Made by a program: the position numbers and the translations under genes. From NCBI GenBank assembly GCA_018830445.1, contig JAHJSN010000037.1, positions 1 to 53,587 of the forward strand: a DNA stretch of 53,587 bases, given 5' to 3'. Shown in pieces: positions 43,546 through 50,960 of this stretch. This stretch comes from Alphaproteobacteria bacterium (GTDB lineage: Bacteria > Pseudomonadota > Alphaproteobacteria > Rhizobiales > Hyphomicrobiaceae). Position 1 is the first letter of the stretch. Each line of letters starts with the position of its first letter. The notes beneath the pieces were generated by a model that saw only the letters and a program-made list of their open reading frames with translations, made no database searches and was not told where the DNA came from.

Positions 43546-43917
43546 CTACTTTGTTAACTCGTTGCGGACACGCCAGACCGCGTGTTTGGAGACGCCAAGT
43601 TTCTCGGCAAGGTATTCGAGGCAGGGCGGATCGCACTTCTTGCCGTGTTCGTCGCGGTGCCCATTGCGGGACAGCGATGCACTCACCACGCCCTTCTTGC
43701 GGCACCACTGCCGATAGAGCTTGCGGCCCTTCACGACATCGACGTACTGGCCGGGCAGACCCGCATAGCGGTGGTACAGTTTCAGCTGATCGAGCTTGCT
43801 GTGCTTATCGTCCGCGATCTCGTTGAAAAGGTCTTCCAACGCAGAAAAGGCGGGGTGCTGGCGATGCCCCGCCTTCTTGAGTTCGTTGAGCAAGTCCCGG
43901 ATGCGTTTGTCCAGCAT
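43546..43917 (-). CDS. Hypothetical protein with C-terminal HTH-like segment, 123 aa
   Basis: 123 aa, basic. The C-terminal LEYLAEKLGVSKHAVWRVRN looks like a helix-turn-helix, and a short Cys pair (KKCDPPC) precedes it. It may be a regulator of the element. No family was recognised. Confidence 0.5.
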   Translation of the reverse strand: MLDKRIRDLLNELKKAGHRQHPAFSALEDLFNEIADDKHSKLDQLKLYHRYAGLPGQYVDVVKGRKLYRQWCRKKGVVSASLSRNGHRDEHGKKCDPPCLEYLAEKLGVSKHAVWRVRNELTK

Positions 43918-44074
43918 CCCCCGAGCCTACCCGCTCGGGGTTAATCGCCCGTCACTGTCTCACCGGCTCCTAGAAGCCTCACCGACCGCCTGTTGTGTTC
44001 AAAATGGGGCGAGAAGTACGACCGCGACCACGAGCGAGATGCATGCAGCACACATCGCTCCGTACACGAGAAAA

Positions 44075-44212
44075 TCACCCACCGGATCGTGCCAGTTCAT
44101 TCTTCCGCCTCCCGTCCCGATAGATGCCGTGGGCGATCACGGCTGTTGCTCCGAGCACGAGGATCGTGTTGATGAGGCCGATGGCGGCGAAGATGTAGAT
44201 GATGTAGTCCAT
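44075..44212 (-). CDS. Small single-span membrane protein, 45 aa
   Basis: From the ATG at 44212: MDYIIYIFAAIGLINTILVL, GATAVIAHGIY, then a basic tail. It has one clear membrane helix and a positively charged C-terminus. It overlaps the possible gene at 44137-44340 in another frame. Confidence 0.45.
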   Translation of the reverse strand: MDYIIYIFAAIGLINTILVLGATAVIAHGIYRDGRRKNELARSGG

Positions 44213-44340
44213 TCGATGCTCCTGTTGAGCTGTTCGGTGATGTCGAGGAAGGTGGCGGCTTCGTAGGCTGTCCACCTGAGTTCAGAGGGGAGGCCCGAGA
44301 GGATCGCCCGGGCCTCCTTGATGTAATCAGGCAGCAACAC
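44137..44340 (-). CDS. Possible small protein, 67 aa
   Basis: A GTG start at 44340 overlaps the end of the upstream gene and reads LLPDYIKEARAILSGLPSEL, RWTAYEAATFLDITEQL. The first 45 residues look like a real helical protein, while the end (TTSSTSSPPSASSTRSS) overlaps the membrane gene. A frameshift or a shorter real product is possible. Confidence 0.35.
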   Translation of the reverse strand: MLLPDYIKEARAILSGLPSELRWTAYEAATFLDITEQLNRSIEWTTSSTSSPPSASSTRSSCSEQQP

Positions 44341-44569
44341 GGATCGGCTCCGGATCGGGAGGCCCGACGAACTCCACGACGCCAGCGTCCTCAAGTCTGT
44401 CGAGGGCGAAGGCTACCGCGTCGAACGGAAGCCCGGTGCCGGCTGCGATGAATGCCGTATCGAGTTCGTCACCTGGTTCGAACTTCCCGAGGAAGCTCAA
44501 CACCACGTCGGTGATCTCATCGGATGCGAGCTTGAGGAGGGTTGCGAAGATTTCGTGTTGAGTTGCCAT
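44327..44569 (-). CDS. Hypothetical protein, 80 aa
   Basis: 80 aa from the ATG at 44569, preceded by CAGGAGAACAAA. It is helical and acidic (LKLASDEITDVVLSFLGKFE, AVAFALDRLEDAGVVEFVG), with a winged-helix-like feel in the second half. No specific family was recognised. Confidence 0.5.
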   Translation of the reverse strand: MATQHEIFATLLKLASDEITDVVLSFLGKFEPGDELDTAFIAAGTGLPFDAVAFALDRLEDAGVVEFVGPPDPEPIRVAA

Positions 44570-44583
44570 TTTGTTCTCCTGCG

Positions 44584-44817
44584 TTATCTGCTGAGGTTCC
44601 GGTATTCCGTCGCGAAGCCCGCCGGTTGAGCGCACTCCCATGATCTGAGACCGGCTTCCCGGACGGCCTTCTTGATGAGCTTCCGAGGTGCGTTGGTGAC
44701 TAGGTTCGGGCCTTCCGCCCGCGCCCAATATTCTGTCGTCTCCGATATTCGCAGAGCGATGAGACGGACGGCCTCATTGGCTGCGAAGTCGATGTGTCTG
44801 AGCAGATGTATCGACAT
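44584..44817 (-). CDS. Hypothetical protein, 77 aa
   Basis: 77 aa from the ATG at 44817 (AGAGGAAAT upstream). No recognised family. A 63-codon frame starting at 44891 (MSFQLDDSPRFEWGPDGELL) overlaps its first 118 bp. One of the two is probably the real gene, or the pair overlap; the sequence does not settle this. Confidence 0.4.
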   Translation of the reverse strand: MSIHLLRHIDFAANEAVRLIALRISETTEYWARAEGPNLVTNAPRKLIKKAVREAGLRSWECAQPAGFATEYRNLSR

Positions 44818-44996
44818 ATTTCCTCTGCGTTGAGCAGCTCACCGTCCGGTCCCCATTCGAACCGGGGTGAGTCATCGAGTTGAAAGCTCATAGGCTTTAT
44901 CTACAACTTTAGTGTCCGGGACCGGCCTGGGAGGGGAGCCACCAAGGCTCCCACACGGGCGCGTAGTGAGGGCGTGGGGCGAACCGGGCCGCCATC

Positions 44997-45197
44997 TCAG
45001 CAGGCGATGCCGTAGGGCTGGAGGGTGGCCTTGAGCGCTGCGTATCGGCGGAGAACCGATGCGCTGATGTTCCGGTGCGGGTCCGAGACAATTGCCCGGA
45101 GTTCACGCGCTTCCGTCGCGAGTGCTGCGAGCCTGCGCTGTTCGAGCCTCGCTTTGAGCGCGATAGGATCGCGTCTACCAAACTGTTGAGCATGCAT
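44997..45197 (-). CDS. Hypothetical small basic protein, 66 aa
   Basis: 66 aa from the ATG at 45197, preceded by GGAGAAAGG. Basic and helical (RDPIALKARLEQRRLAALAT, SVLRRYAALKATLQPYG). It could bind nucleic acid, but no family is recognised. An overlapping 94-codon frame at 44909-45193 is low-complexity and was not called. Confidence 0.45.
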   Translation of the reverse strand: MHAQQFGRRDPIALKARLEQRRLAALATEARELRAIVSDPHRNISASVLRRYAALKATLQPYGIAC

Positions 45198-45290
45198 TCC
45201 TTTCTCCGTTCGCTGTATCAACAACAATCGAAGAATAGGATGAATACTGACAATGGTCGCCCACGTCCACGCGTTAACGTTAGGGATTTG

Positions 45291-46238
45291 TTAAGCAGCC
45301 AGCTCAACGCCAGAGTAGGCGACACGCCCCTCCAGCTTCTGCTTTTCCGCACCGAGGTTGAGCGCCGTCGTGCTAAGGGCTCGCCAGAATGCTAGATCAG
45401 CCACCGGCTTCTTTCCGACCTGAGCGCACACCTGCTTGTAGGCATCCCGAGCTTCTAGTGCGAGCATCAGGCTGCCGGGAGCGGATCGCACAGCCGCCTC
45501 AATGAATTCGTCGGGCTCAAGGCAATTCTTGATCGTCCGCTTCTTGGTGATATCCGAGTTCACCAAAGATAGAGCCGCAGCACCCGCCTGAGCCGCGCTC
45601 GGCACGACCGCGTTGGCAGAGTATCTTTCCCCGGCATCGAGTGCAGAAGCGGAGTGGTTCGCATAAGTCGCCCAACTCGGCGCATAATCCTCTGCCTGAT
45701 CGCCCCAGACGCTCCAACCTTTCCTCGGGCCGCGCGCAAACAATTCGAGAAACGGCCCTTCGCTGCACGCTTCGATAATGTCGTACAACTCATCAGGCTT
45801 ACGCGAGTGCTCGCGTTTCTGCGTCTTGATAATGTTTACTTGGCGGCGTCCTGGTGCTTTGGTTCGGGCATTCTTGCCCCGCACGCCAAACAGGATCAAT
45901 TCCGTCGTGTTGCGGAAATAGAAACCAACACCGCGACCGTCCGGGCCTCCGTCCTTTCGGATTTTATGCCAGACGATATTGGATTTGTAATTGAAGCCCC
46001 AGGCCTCCATCACGCGCAAGCCCTCGGGCAACAGCGCGTTCGGCACCCACAGATAGAGATGGGCGGGAGTGTCCGCGATCTCGGCCACGGGCATCGCCAG
46101 CACTTCGTCAAGCGACATCGTGCCATAGCGCGATAGCCTGCGGTGCTCCGGCGCCATCTTGCCGGTGCGGTTCTGGAACTGCCACGGCGGGTCCGCCAGG
46201 ATGGTTGAGAAGCGCTGACCCTTGAATTGCTCGAACAT
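45291..46238 (-). CDS. MT-A70-family DNA adenine methyltransferase
   Basis: 315 aa. The catalytic DPPW motif is in FSTILADPPWQFQNRTGK near the N-terminus. Further family blocks are HLYLWVPNALLPEGLRVME, WGFNYKSNIVWHK and RKPDELYDIIEACSEGPFLE. The last about 100 residues are an additional helical region. The gene is 24 bp downstream of a BglII-like endonuclease gene on the same strand, so it is probably the protective adenine-N6 methylase of a type II restriction-modification pair. Confidence 0.9.
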   Translation of the reverse strand: MFEQFKGQRFSTILADPPWQFQNRTGKMAPEHRRLSRYGTMSLDEVLAMPVAEIADTPAHLYLWVPNALLPEGLRVMEAWGFNYKSNIVWHKIRKDGGPDGRGVGFYFRNTTELILFGVRGKNARTKAPGRRQVNIIKTQKREHSRKPDELYDIIEACSEGPFLELFARGPRKGWSVWGDQAEDYAPSWATYANHSASALDAGERYSANAVVPSAAQAGAAALSLVNSDITKKRTIKNCLEPDEFIEAAVRSAPGSLMLALEARDAYKQVCAQVGKKPVADLAFWRALSTTALNLGAEKQKLEGRVAYSGVELAA

Positions 46239-46262
46239 GACGAATCGCCCCCTTAGCGTTGG

Positions 46263-47000
46263 TTATACTTTCACAACGGTTGCCGGGATACCAATTAGGA
46301 GGAGCGGGCAAGGGTTTCCCACGCCTCTATCGACCCTGTCCTTGAGCTTTCGCCAGTGTGTCGTTGCTTCTCCAAACTTGTCTGACACGAACACATCGAC
46401 CCAGCCCTGACGGAATCCGTCACGGGCAGCGCGAGCTTCGATCATCCGCCTCTGCCGTGGTGTCGGCGCGTAGTTATACGGGTCCAGATCAGCAAGGCTG
46501 TCGATGCCCTCCCGGTTCGCGAAGTCTAGCAACAACTGCCTCAGGTTCTGTTGAAGGGACTGCCCGCGAGTGATGATGGCGCCTATCGAGATCGCGCCTT
46601 CCGCGTGCAGGCGCTTGAAGCTCTCAAGGTCACGGTCGAAGAATGGGTCTTTGTTGTTCCACTCGATTTCGAGCGCGAACACCCAATCTTCGAACGCCTT
46701 CACGTGGTCTATCTCATGCGACAGCGACTGTGTCTCGCGTTCGTCTTCCCCGAAGGCGACGAACTTGCGCACGGTGACGTTCGACTTGATCCACCCGAGT
46801 TCAGTCAGCCTCCGGCGGGAGCGCTGTGTTGACGGGGCCTCGCCTCCGCCACCGCCCACGATCTCCTCAATCGGGATTTCAAGCCCGATGAGCACGCTCT
46901 CAAGGTCGGCAATCGCTCCGGGCATATCGTGCTGGAGGATCGCCGCTGCGTGGTGCAGAGCGAGCACGTCATATCCGGCATCGCGAAGATTGTTCAGCAT
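46263..47000 (-). CDS. BglII/BstYI-like type II restriction endonuclease
   Basis: 245 aa. The block SLSHEIDHVKAF, FALEIEWNNKDPFFDRDLES and GAISIGAIITRG matches the catalytic core of the BglII/BstYI family, in which acidic residues of the EVEWN-KDPFFDRDL region bind the metal ions. BglII cuts AGATCT and BstYI cuts RGATCY; the exact site here cannot be predicted. The adenine methylase follows directly. Carriage within a terminase-bearing element suggests defence against competing phages. Confidence 0.82.
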   Translation of the reverse strand: MLNNLRDAGYDVLALHHAAAILQHDMPGAIADLESVLIGLEIPIEEIVGGGGGEAPSTQRSRRRLTELGWIKSNVTVRKFVAFGEDERETQSLSHEIDHVKAFEDWVFALEIEWNNKDPFFDRDLESFKRLHAEGAISIGAIITRGQSLQQNLRQLLLDFANREGIDSLADLDPYNYAPTPRQRRMIEARAARDGFRQGWVDVFVSDKFGEATTHWRKLKDRVDRGVGNPCPLLLIGIPATVVKV

Positions 47001-47035
47001 CGTCCACCCCCTCAGTGGACGACACTATTTGAGAA

Positions 47036-47377
47036 TCAACGCGATTGCGATCCTGCGTTGAGCTTCCTCTTTGCCTGGCTGATCAGTCCGCCCCAAATCT
47101 GCGGGGTGCATCCCTCGGGCCGCTCCGGCATCCGGCCCGCCCGCAACTCCCCCAGCACCCAGGCGAACAGCTCACCGCGCTTCGCCTTCTGAGCCGGGTT
47201 GAGGAAGTGGTAGGGGTTGTCCTTCTGTGCGCCCCAGGTGAACTTTACGACTTCGGCCCGGAGCCGCGCCAGCCGCTTCTCAGCTTCGACCTTGGAGGAG
47301 AACCGGGGAACGATCTTGCGACCGTGTTCGTGAGCGAGCTTGTTGTATGCGGCTGTGATCTCTTTGAGCGTTGCCAT
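47036..47377 (-). CDS. Hypothetical protein, 113 aa
   Basis: 113 aa from the ATG at 47377, preceded by GGAGGAACGG. Basic (RKIVPRFSSKVEAEKRLARL, QAKRKLNAGSQSR) and probably nucleic-acid binding. It lies just upstream of the restriction-modification pair and may be its first cotranscribed gene. No family was recognised. Confidence 0.55.
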   Translation of the reverse strand: MATLKEITAAYNKLAHEHGRKIVPRFSSKVEAEKRLARLRAEVVKFTWGAQKDNPYHFLNPAQKAKRGELFAWVLGELRAGRMPERPEGCTPQIWGGLISQAKRKLNAGSQSR

Positions 47378-47542
47378 GTCCGTTCCTCCGTTGGCTGACG
47401 GAGGTATAGACAACTGGACGCGAGGCAGAAGGCAACTGGCGGAATCGCGGCTGGGTAAATTTCCGGTTACGACCGGAACGCACACAGACGGAAGGTCTGT
47501 GTGGGGATCGCAATCTAATAGCCTGATTTAACTGGGAGAAAT

Positions 47543-47571
47543 GGTGGTTGCGGGGGCCCGCACTGGACGAT
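47543..47571. repeat. att-like core copy 3, right boundary of the element
   Basis: GGTGGTTGCGGGGGCCCGC at 47543-47561 and CTGGACGAT-like sequence after it repeat the copy at 23242 with one mismatch over 29 bp. The 15-bp core also forms the 3' end of the tRNA-fMet fragment at 36778. Together, 36778 and 47543 bound an about 10.8-kb element with int just inside the left end. Confidence 0.7.
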
Positions 47572-47908
47572 ACCGCCGGGAGACGTGGGTGTTCACGGCG
47601 GAGGCTTGAGTCTGGCTACCGGTGCAGTCGAAGCTGCAATTTGCCCGTGCCGATCGAAGATGTCGAGCCCATGGATTGCGGCGATCTCTCGCCCTCGCGA
47701 GGGGCTCTGTTCACAGTCGGCGCGACGACCTTTTCCGCTATCGAGGTGACTTTGACATCCCCGCCATGACCGTGCGACGGCTCGCATCGGACCAATGCAG
47801 CCTGTGGTAGTCAGGACAGTCGCGCTGACCGCAGACAGCGACCATAACCCCTTGCCAGCGGGGCAAATGCCGTCCCACTCCAGAGCCATTTGTGATACCT
47901 TTCTAGCT
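47572..47908. other. Non-coding/degenerate stretch right of the element
   Basis: About 340 bp with no convincing gene. Open frames on both strands show no recognised protein. A possible weak promoter for the next gene would lie near 47880-47905. Confidence 0.3.
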
Positions 47909-48154
47909 ATGACCCGACCGGCTCAGACAGACCAATCCGCACTCACCCACGCCGCGACGCCAGCCGTCGTCGCGCTCTATCGGCGTGCGTTCGCGGAGTT
48001 CGGCGGGCGCGCGTTGTGGAACATCCGCGAGGTCGAGGCTGAGCCGACGCTGGAAGAGGTCTTCGCCATCACGCGGCAGCTGCGAACCGAGGGCGACATG
48101 TACGCGCGCCGGTTGGCCGAGCAGATCGAGCAGACCGCCCGTGCCGATCTCTAA
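47909..48154 (+). CDS. Small protein that usually precedes AbiEii-like nucleotidyltransferases
   Basis: 81 aa from the ATG at 47909. The core ALWNIREVEAEPTLEEVFAI, TRQLRTEGDMYARRLAEQIE resembles small proteins found directly upstream of AbiEii-like genes in alphaproteobacteria, as I recall them, probably their antitoxin-like partner. It overlaps the start of the truncated AbiEii reading frame at 48141 by 14 bp, supporting former operon membership. With its partner truncated it may be an orphan. Confidence 0.55.
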   Translation: MTRPAQTDQSALTHAATPAVVALYRRAFAEFGGRALWNIREVEAEPTLEEVFAITRQLRTEGDMYARRLAEQIEQTARADL

Positions 48155-48218
48155 ACTGCAGTCCGACATTCTCCGCCTGAGCGCCGCCAAGCGCTCGCGA
48201 TACAGGTGGACGACGTGA
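48141..48218 (+). pseudogene. N-terminal scrap of an AbiEii-like nucleotidyltransferase
   Basis: A GTG at 48141 begins PISKLQSDILRLSAAKR, matching the usual N-terminus of this family (KLQSDILRLLAA type). Homology stops after about 15 residues and the frame ends at 48218. The C-terminal part of a family member lies at 11890-12558, 36 kb to the left. The central about 45 residues, including the catalytic DxD, are missing from both. Confidence 0.6.
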
Positions 48219-48247
48219 CTTGAGCCAGACGGCCATTTCAGCCTCGG

Positions 48248-48751
48248 CTACGATTTCGTGGCCGATAATCCACGCGATCCGGGTGAGCGGTCCCGTTGCA
48301 TTCGCTCGCAGAGCCGCCGACACCAATCGACGATCAAGGCAGCGATAGCCATTTCGATCCATGCCAGCGGCAGCGCGGTCAGCGCGATGCGTGCCGTCGC
48401 GAGGTCCATGTTGAAGAGCCCGAGCCACAAGACGACGAAGATGGCCAGCCAGACGAGCGTACCGGCCACGAGGGCATTTCGTGCGCCGCCGCCGAAGCGG
48501 TCGAGATACATCCACGTGAAGCCAGTGACCACCAGCAGGACGAGCGTGTCCCAAACGCCCCACGAGAGAAATATGGGCAGGCTCATTGGAACGATGTCCG
48601 GGACCTGCGGGAAGGCGCGCTGCATCATGTCCCGCACGAACGCAAAGTAGCGGACGATCTCGGAAGCGTTGATCCAGACGGCATTGATCGCGGTCGCCAT
48701 GGCGAGTGCGCGCGGGATCTCGAAGCCAAACAGTGTAACGTTTGCCGTCAT
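48248..48751 (-). CDS. Four-helix integral membrane protein
   Basis: 167 aa from the ATG at 48751, which overlaps the stop of the upstream tetR gene (ATGA). Hydrophobic segments are near IPRALAMATAINAVWI, LVLLVVTGFTWMYL, LVWLAIFVVLWLGLF and IALTALPLAWIEMAIAALIV. The function is unknown. It is coupled to a TetR regulator that presumably represses it. Confidence 0.65.
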   Translation of the reverse strand: MTANVTLFGFEIPRALAMATAINAVWINASEIVRYFAFVRDMMQRAFPQVPDIVPMSLPIFLSWGVWDTLVLLVVTGFTWMYLDRFGGGARNALVAGTLVWLAIFVVLWLGLFNMDLATARIALTALPLAWIEMAIAALIVDWCRRLCERMQRDRSPGSRGLSATKS

Positions 48752-49350
48752 GCGGCGATCCTCGAGTTCGTGAGTTGCAGCATTTTCAGGACCGCGCCTC
48801 GCAGGACGGCGGCATCGTCGACCGTGCGCGACATCGTCCAAAGGCCGTTCGCGAACACGACCAGTGTCGTCGCGAGCGCGTAACATTCACGACGATCTAG
48901 GGTCCGGCCGGCAGCGGTAGCGGTGTTGGTGATCGCTGCTGCAAAGCCTTGTCGCAGCCGCTCGTTGTGACGGGCGACGATGTGCATGATCTCGTTCCGA
49001 TGCGGCGCGACTTCCGTCATCGTGTTGGTGAGCAGGCACCCAGGACCCGGCAATCCCGCCTCTTGCCCGCGAGCAATCTGATGCTCGAAGTAGTCGGCTA
49101 CGGCGTCCAGCATCGCGCCATTGCGCTCCACGCGCGCAAAGGCCGGCGTCACCACCGCCTCGACGTAGGCATGCAGGCATTGCACAAAGAGCGCATCCTT
49201 GCCGCCCGCATCGCCATAGATGCCTTGGCGACTGACACCCGTCGCGCGCACGAGATCATCGACCGACGTCGCTTCATAGCCGTGTCGCCAGAAGTGCAGC
49301 ATCGCGGTGCTGACGAGGTTCTCACGCTTTTCGGACTTGGCTCTGGGCAT
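48748..49350 (-). CDS. TetR/AcrR-family regulator 1
   Basis: 200 aa. The N-terminal HTH is TSVDDLVRATGVSRQGIY, and the C-terminal block GPGCLLTNTMTEVAPHRNEI is typical of the YxaF/LmrA-like subfamily. It heads a two-gene leftward operon with the membrane protein. An inverted repeat, AGAAC-AAAC-GTTCT, at 49366-49379 lies just upstream of its start and is its likely operator. Confidence 0.85.
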   Translation of the reverse strand: MPRAKSEKRENLVSTAMLHFWRHGYEATSVDDLVRATGVSRQGIYGDAGGKDALFVQCLHAYVEAVVTPAFARVERNGAMLDAVADYFEHQIARGQEAGLPGPGCLLTNTMTEVAPHRNEIMHIVARHNERLRQGFAAAITNTATAAGRTLDRRECYALATTLVVFANGLWTMSRTVDDAAVLRGAVLKMLQLTNSRIAA

Positions 49351-49365
49351 GCCTCAACACGTAGC

Positions 49366-49379
49366 AGAACAAACGTTCT
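49366..49379. promoter_or_regulatory. Probable operator of TetR regulator 1
   Basis: AGAACAAACGTTCT is a 5-bp dyad with a 4-nt centre, 16 bp before the tetR1 start codon, consistent with autorepression. Confidence 0.5.
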
Positions 49380-49495
49380 ATTACAAGTCGAGGATTTCGG
49401 TCTGTCTGATGATCGCCGACGCACCAATGGGCTAACGTCCAGCCACGCCACACCGGATGTGGGAGCCGCTGTTGCGAATGGGTCGCCCGGCACAC

Positions 49496-49514
49496 TTGAA
49501 CATTCGTTCCAAAT
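49496..49514. promoter_or_regulatory. Possible operator upstream of TetR regulator 2
   Basis: TTGAACATTCGTTCCAAAT; its complement ATTTGGAACGAATGTTCAA resembles ATTTGGAATGGTCGTTCCA at 50141-50159 in front of the next gene (shared ATTTGGAA and GTTC half-sites). It lies about 35-50 bp before the tetR2 start. Confidence 0.5.
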
Positions 49515-49548
49515 ACCCTATGTCTTGGGTGAGGAGAGGACGAAGTTC

Positions 49549-50127
49549 ATGCCCAGCGAGAAGCAGTTCGACAAGGAAGCGGCATTGGAGCGAGCGCTCC
49601 AAGCGTTCTGGGCGCACGGCTTTGAAGGCACGTCGATGCAGGATCTCGTCGACTGCATGGGCGTCAACCGCGGCAGCCTCTATGCGACCTATGGCGACAA
49701 GCGAGCGCTCTTCCTGGCGGCGCTCCAGCGCTACGACGGCGACCGCCGGAGGATGTTGGCACATCTGGCAGCGCGGCATGCGCCGCGCGAAGCGATCAGG
49801 CAACTCTTCCTCGCATTTATCAAGGATATCGATCCGGACGGCTGCAACAAGGGCTGCTTTCTCACCAATACGGCCCTGGAACTGGCCGCCCACGATCCCG
49901 AGATCCGCGCCGTGGTGGCTGCAGCTCAAGGGGATATCGAAGCGTTCTTCAAGCGCATGGTGGTCGCCGGCAAGAACGCGGGAGAGATCGCCGATCAAAT
50001 CGATCCGCTGGAGGCCAGCCGCACGCTCCTGGCAACGCTGTTGGGTGTGGTGGTTCTTGTGCGCAGCCGCCCTGAGCGTGCGCTGCTGAAGACCATCGTC
50101 GACGATGCGCTGCGGCGGTTCGACTGA
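49549..50127 (+). CDS. TetR/AcrR-family regulator 2
   Basis: 192 aa from the ATG at 49549. The HTH is TSMQDLVDCMGVNRGSLYAT, and the C-terminal NKGCFLTNTALELAAHDPEI places it in the same subfamily as regulator 1. It is divergent from regulator 1 and precedes an AhpD-like gene. Similar dyads before both tetR2 and that gene suggest it represses itself and the downstream gene. Confidence 0.85.
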   Translation: MPSEKQFDKEAALERALQAFWAHGFEGTSMQDLVDCMGVNRGSLYATYGDKRALFLAALQRYDGDRRRMLAHLAARHAPREAIRQLFLAFIKDIDPDGCNKGCFLTNTALELAAHDPEIRAVVAAAQGDIEAFFKRMVVAGKNAGEIADQIDPLEASRTLLATLLGVVVLVRSRPERALLKTIVDDALRRFD

Positions 50128-50140
50128 GTTTTTTTACCCC

Positions 50141-50159
50141 ATTTGGAATGGTCGTTCCA
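50141..50159. promoter_or_regulatory. Probable TetR operator before the AhpD-like gene
   Basis: ATTTGGAATGGTCGTTCCA has a TGGAA/TTCCA dyad (50144-50148, 50155-50159) 33 bp before the start at 50193 and resembles the site before tetR2. Confidence 0.55.
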
Positions 50160-50192
50160 TGTGGGTCAACCCCGAGAGAAAGGAACCCGACC

Positions 50193-50765
50193 ATGACGTA
50201 CAGAATAAAAGATCTGGCATTGCACACCATCGAGACGGCCACGGGCAAGGCAAAGGCACTGCTCCAATCCGCCAAGGAAAAGTTCGGCTTCGTGCCGAAT
50301 ATGTATGGCGGCATGGCCCATGATCCTGGGCTGTTCGAGGCCTATGTGTCGAGCTACAATGCCTTCCGCGCCGACCCGGGTTTCACACCCGTCGAGCAGG
50401 AAGTGATTTTCCTGGTCGTGAGCCGCGAGAATGGCTGCACGTATTGCGTCGCCGCGCACAGTTTTGTGGCCGACAAGATGTCGGGTGTGCCAGCCGAGAT
50501 CACCGATGCGATCCGAGATGGCCGCACCATTCCTGACGGCAAGCTCGCCGCGCTCGCGACGTTCACCGAGAAGATGGTGCTTTCGCGCGGGAATCCGACG
50601 GAGGGCGATGTTGCTGCGTTCAAAGCGGCTGGATACAGCGAACGGAACATTCTCGGCATCATTCTGGCCATCAGCATCAAGACGCTGAGCAACTACACCA
50701 ACCACGTGTTCCATACGCCAGTCGACGCGGTGTTCGCGCCGCGTGCCTGGAAGCAGGCGGCGTAA
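50193..50765 (+). CDS. Carboxymuconolactone decarboxylase/AhpD-family protein
   Basis: 190 aa from the ATG at 50193 (GAGAAAGG upstream). The CxxC-H redox site is in NGCTYCVAAHSFVADKM, typical of alkylhydroperoxidase AhpD-like peroxidases. It probably acts in detoxification of peroxides or reactive electrophiles under control of the upstream TetR regulator. The substrate is unknown. Confidence 0.85.
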   Translation: MTYRIKDLALHTIETATGKAKALLQSAKEKFGFVPNMYGGMAHDPGLFEAYVSSYNAFRADPGFTPVEQEVIFLVVSRENGCTYCVAAHSFVADKMSGVPAEITDAIRDGRTIPDGKLAALATFTEKMVLSRGNPTEGDVAAFKAAGYSERNILGIILAISIKTLSNYTNHVFHTPVDAVFAPRAWKQAA

Positions 50766-50960
50766 GACTGCGGCTGGCAGAGGGCATGGCCCCGATGCGG
50801 CCGTGCCTTCCTGCCTATCGTACTGAAGCTTGACGTTTACTCTTATCGTTCTATGTCGTCCTGCTGGAAGAATCATTGGGTCACGAAACAATTCGGATGC
50901 CAATGTCGTATCTCGTCGGGAGACACAAGGACAGGAGCGACTATTTTAGGGGGATGGACA

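Noticed and set aside
44909-45193. 94-codon frame on the minus strand overlapping 44997-45197
   Set aside because: Low-complexity Ser/Arg/Pro-rich translation and no ribosome-binding site. The overlapping frame with ATG at 45197 has a strong one.
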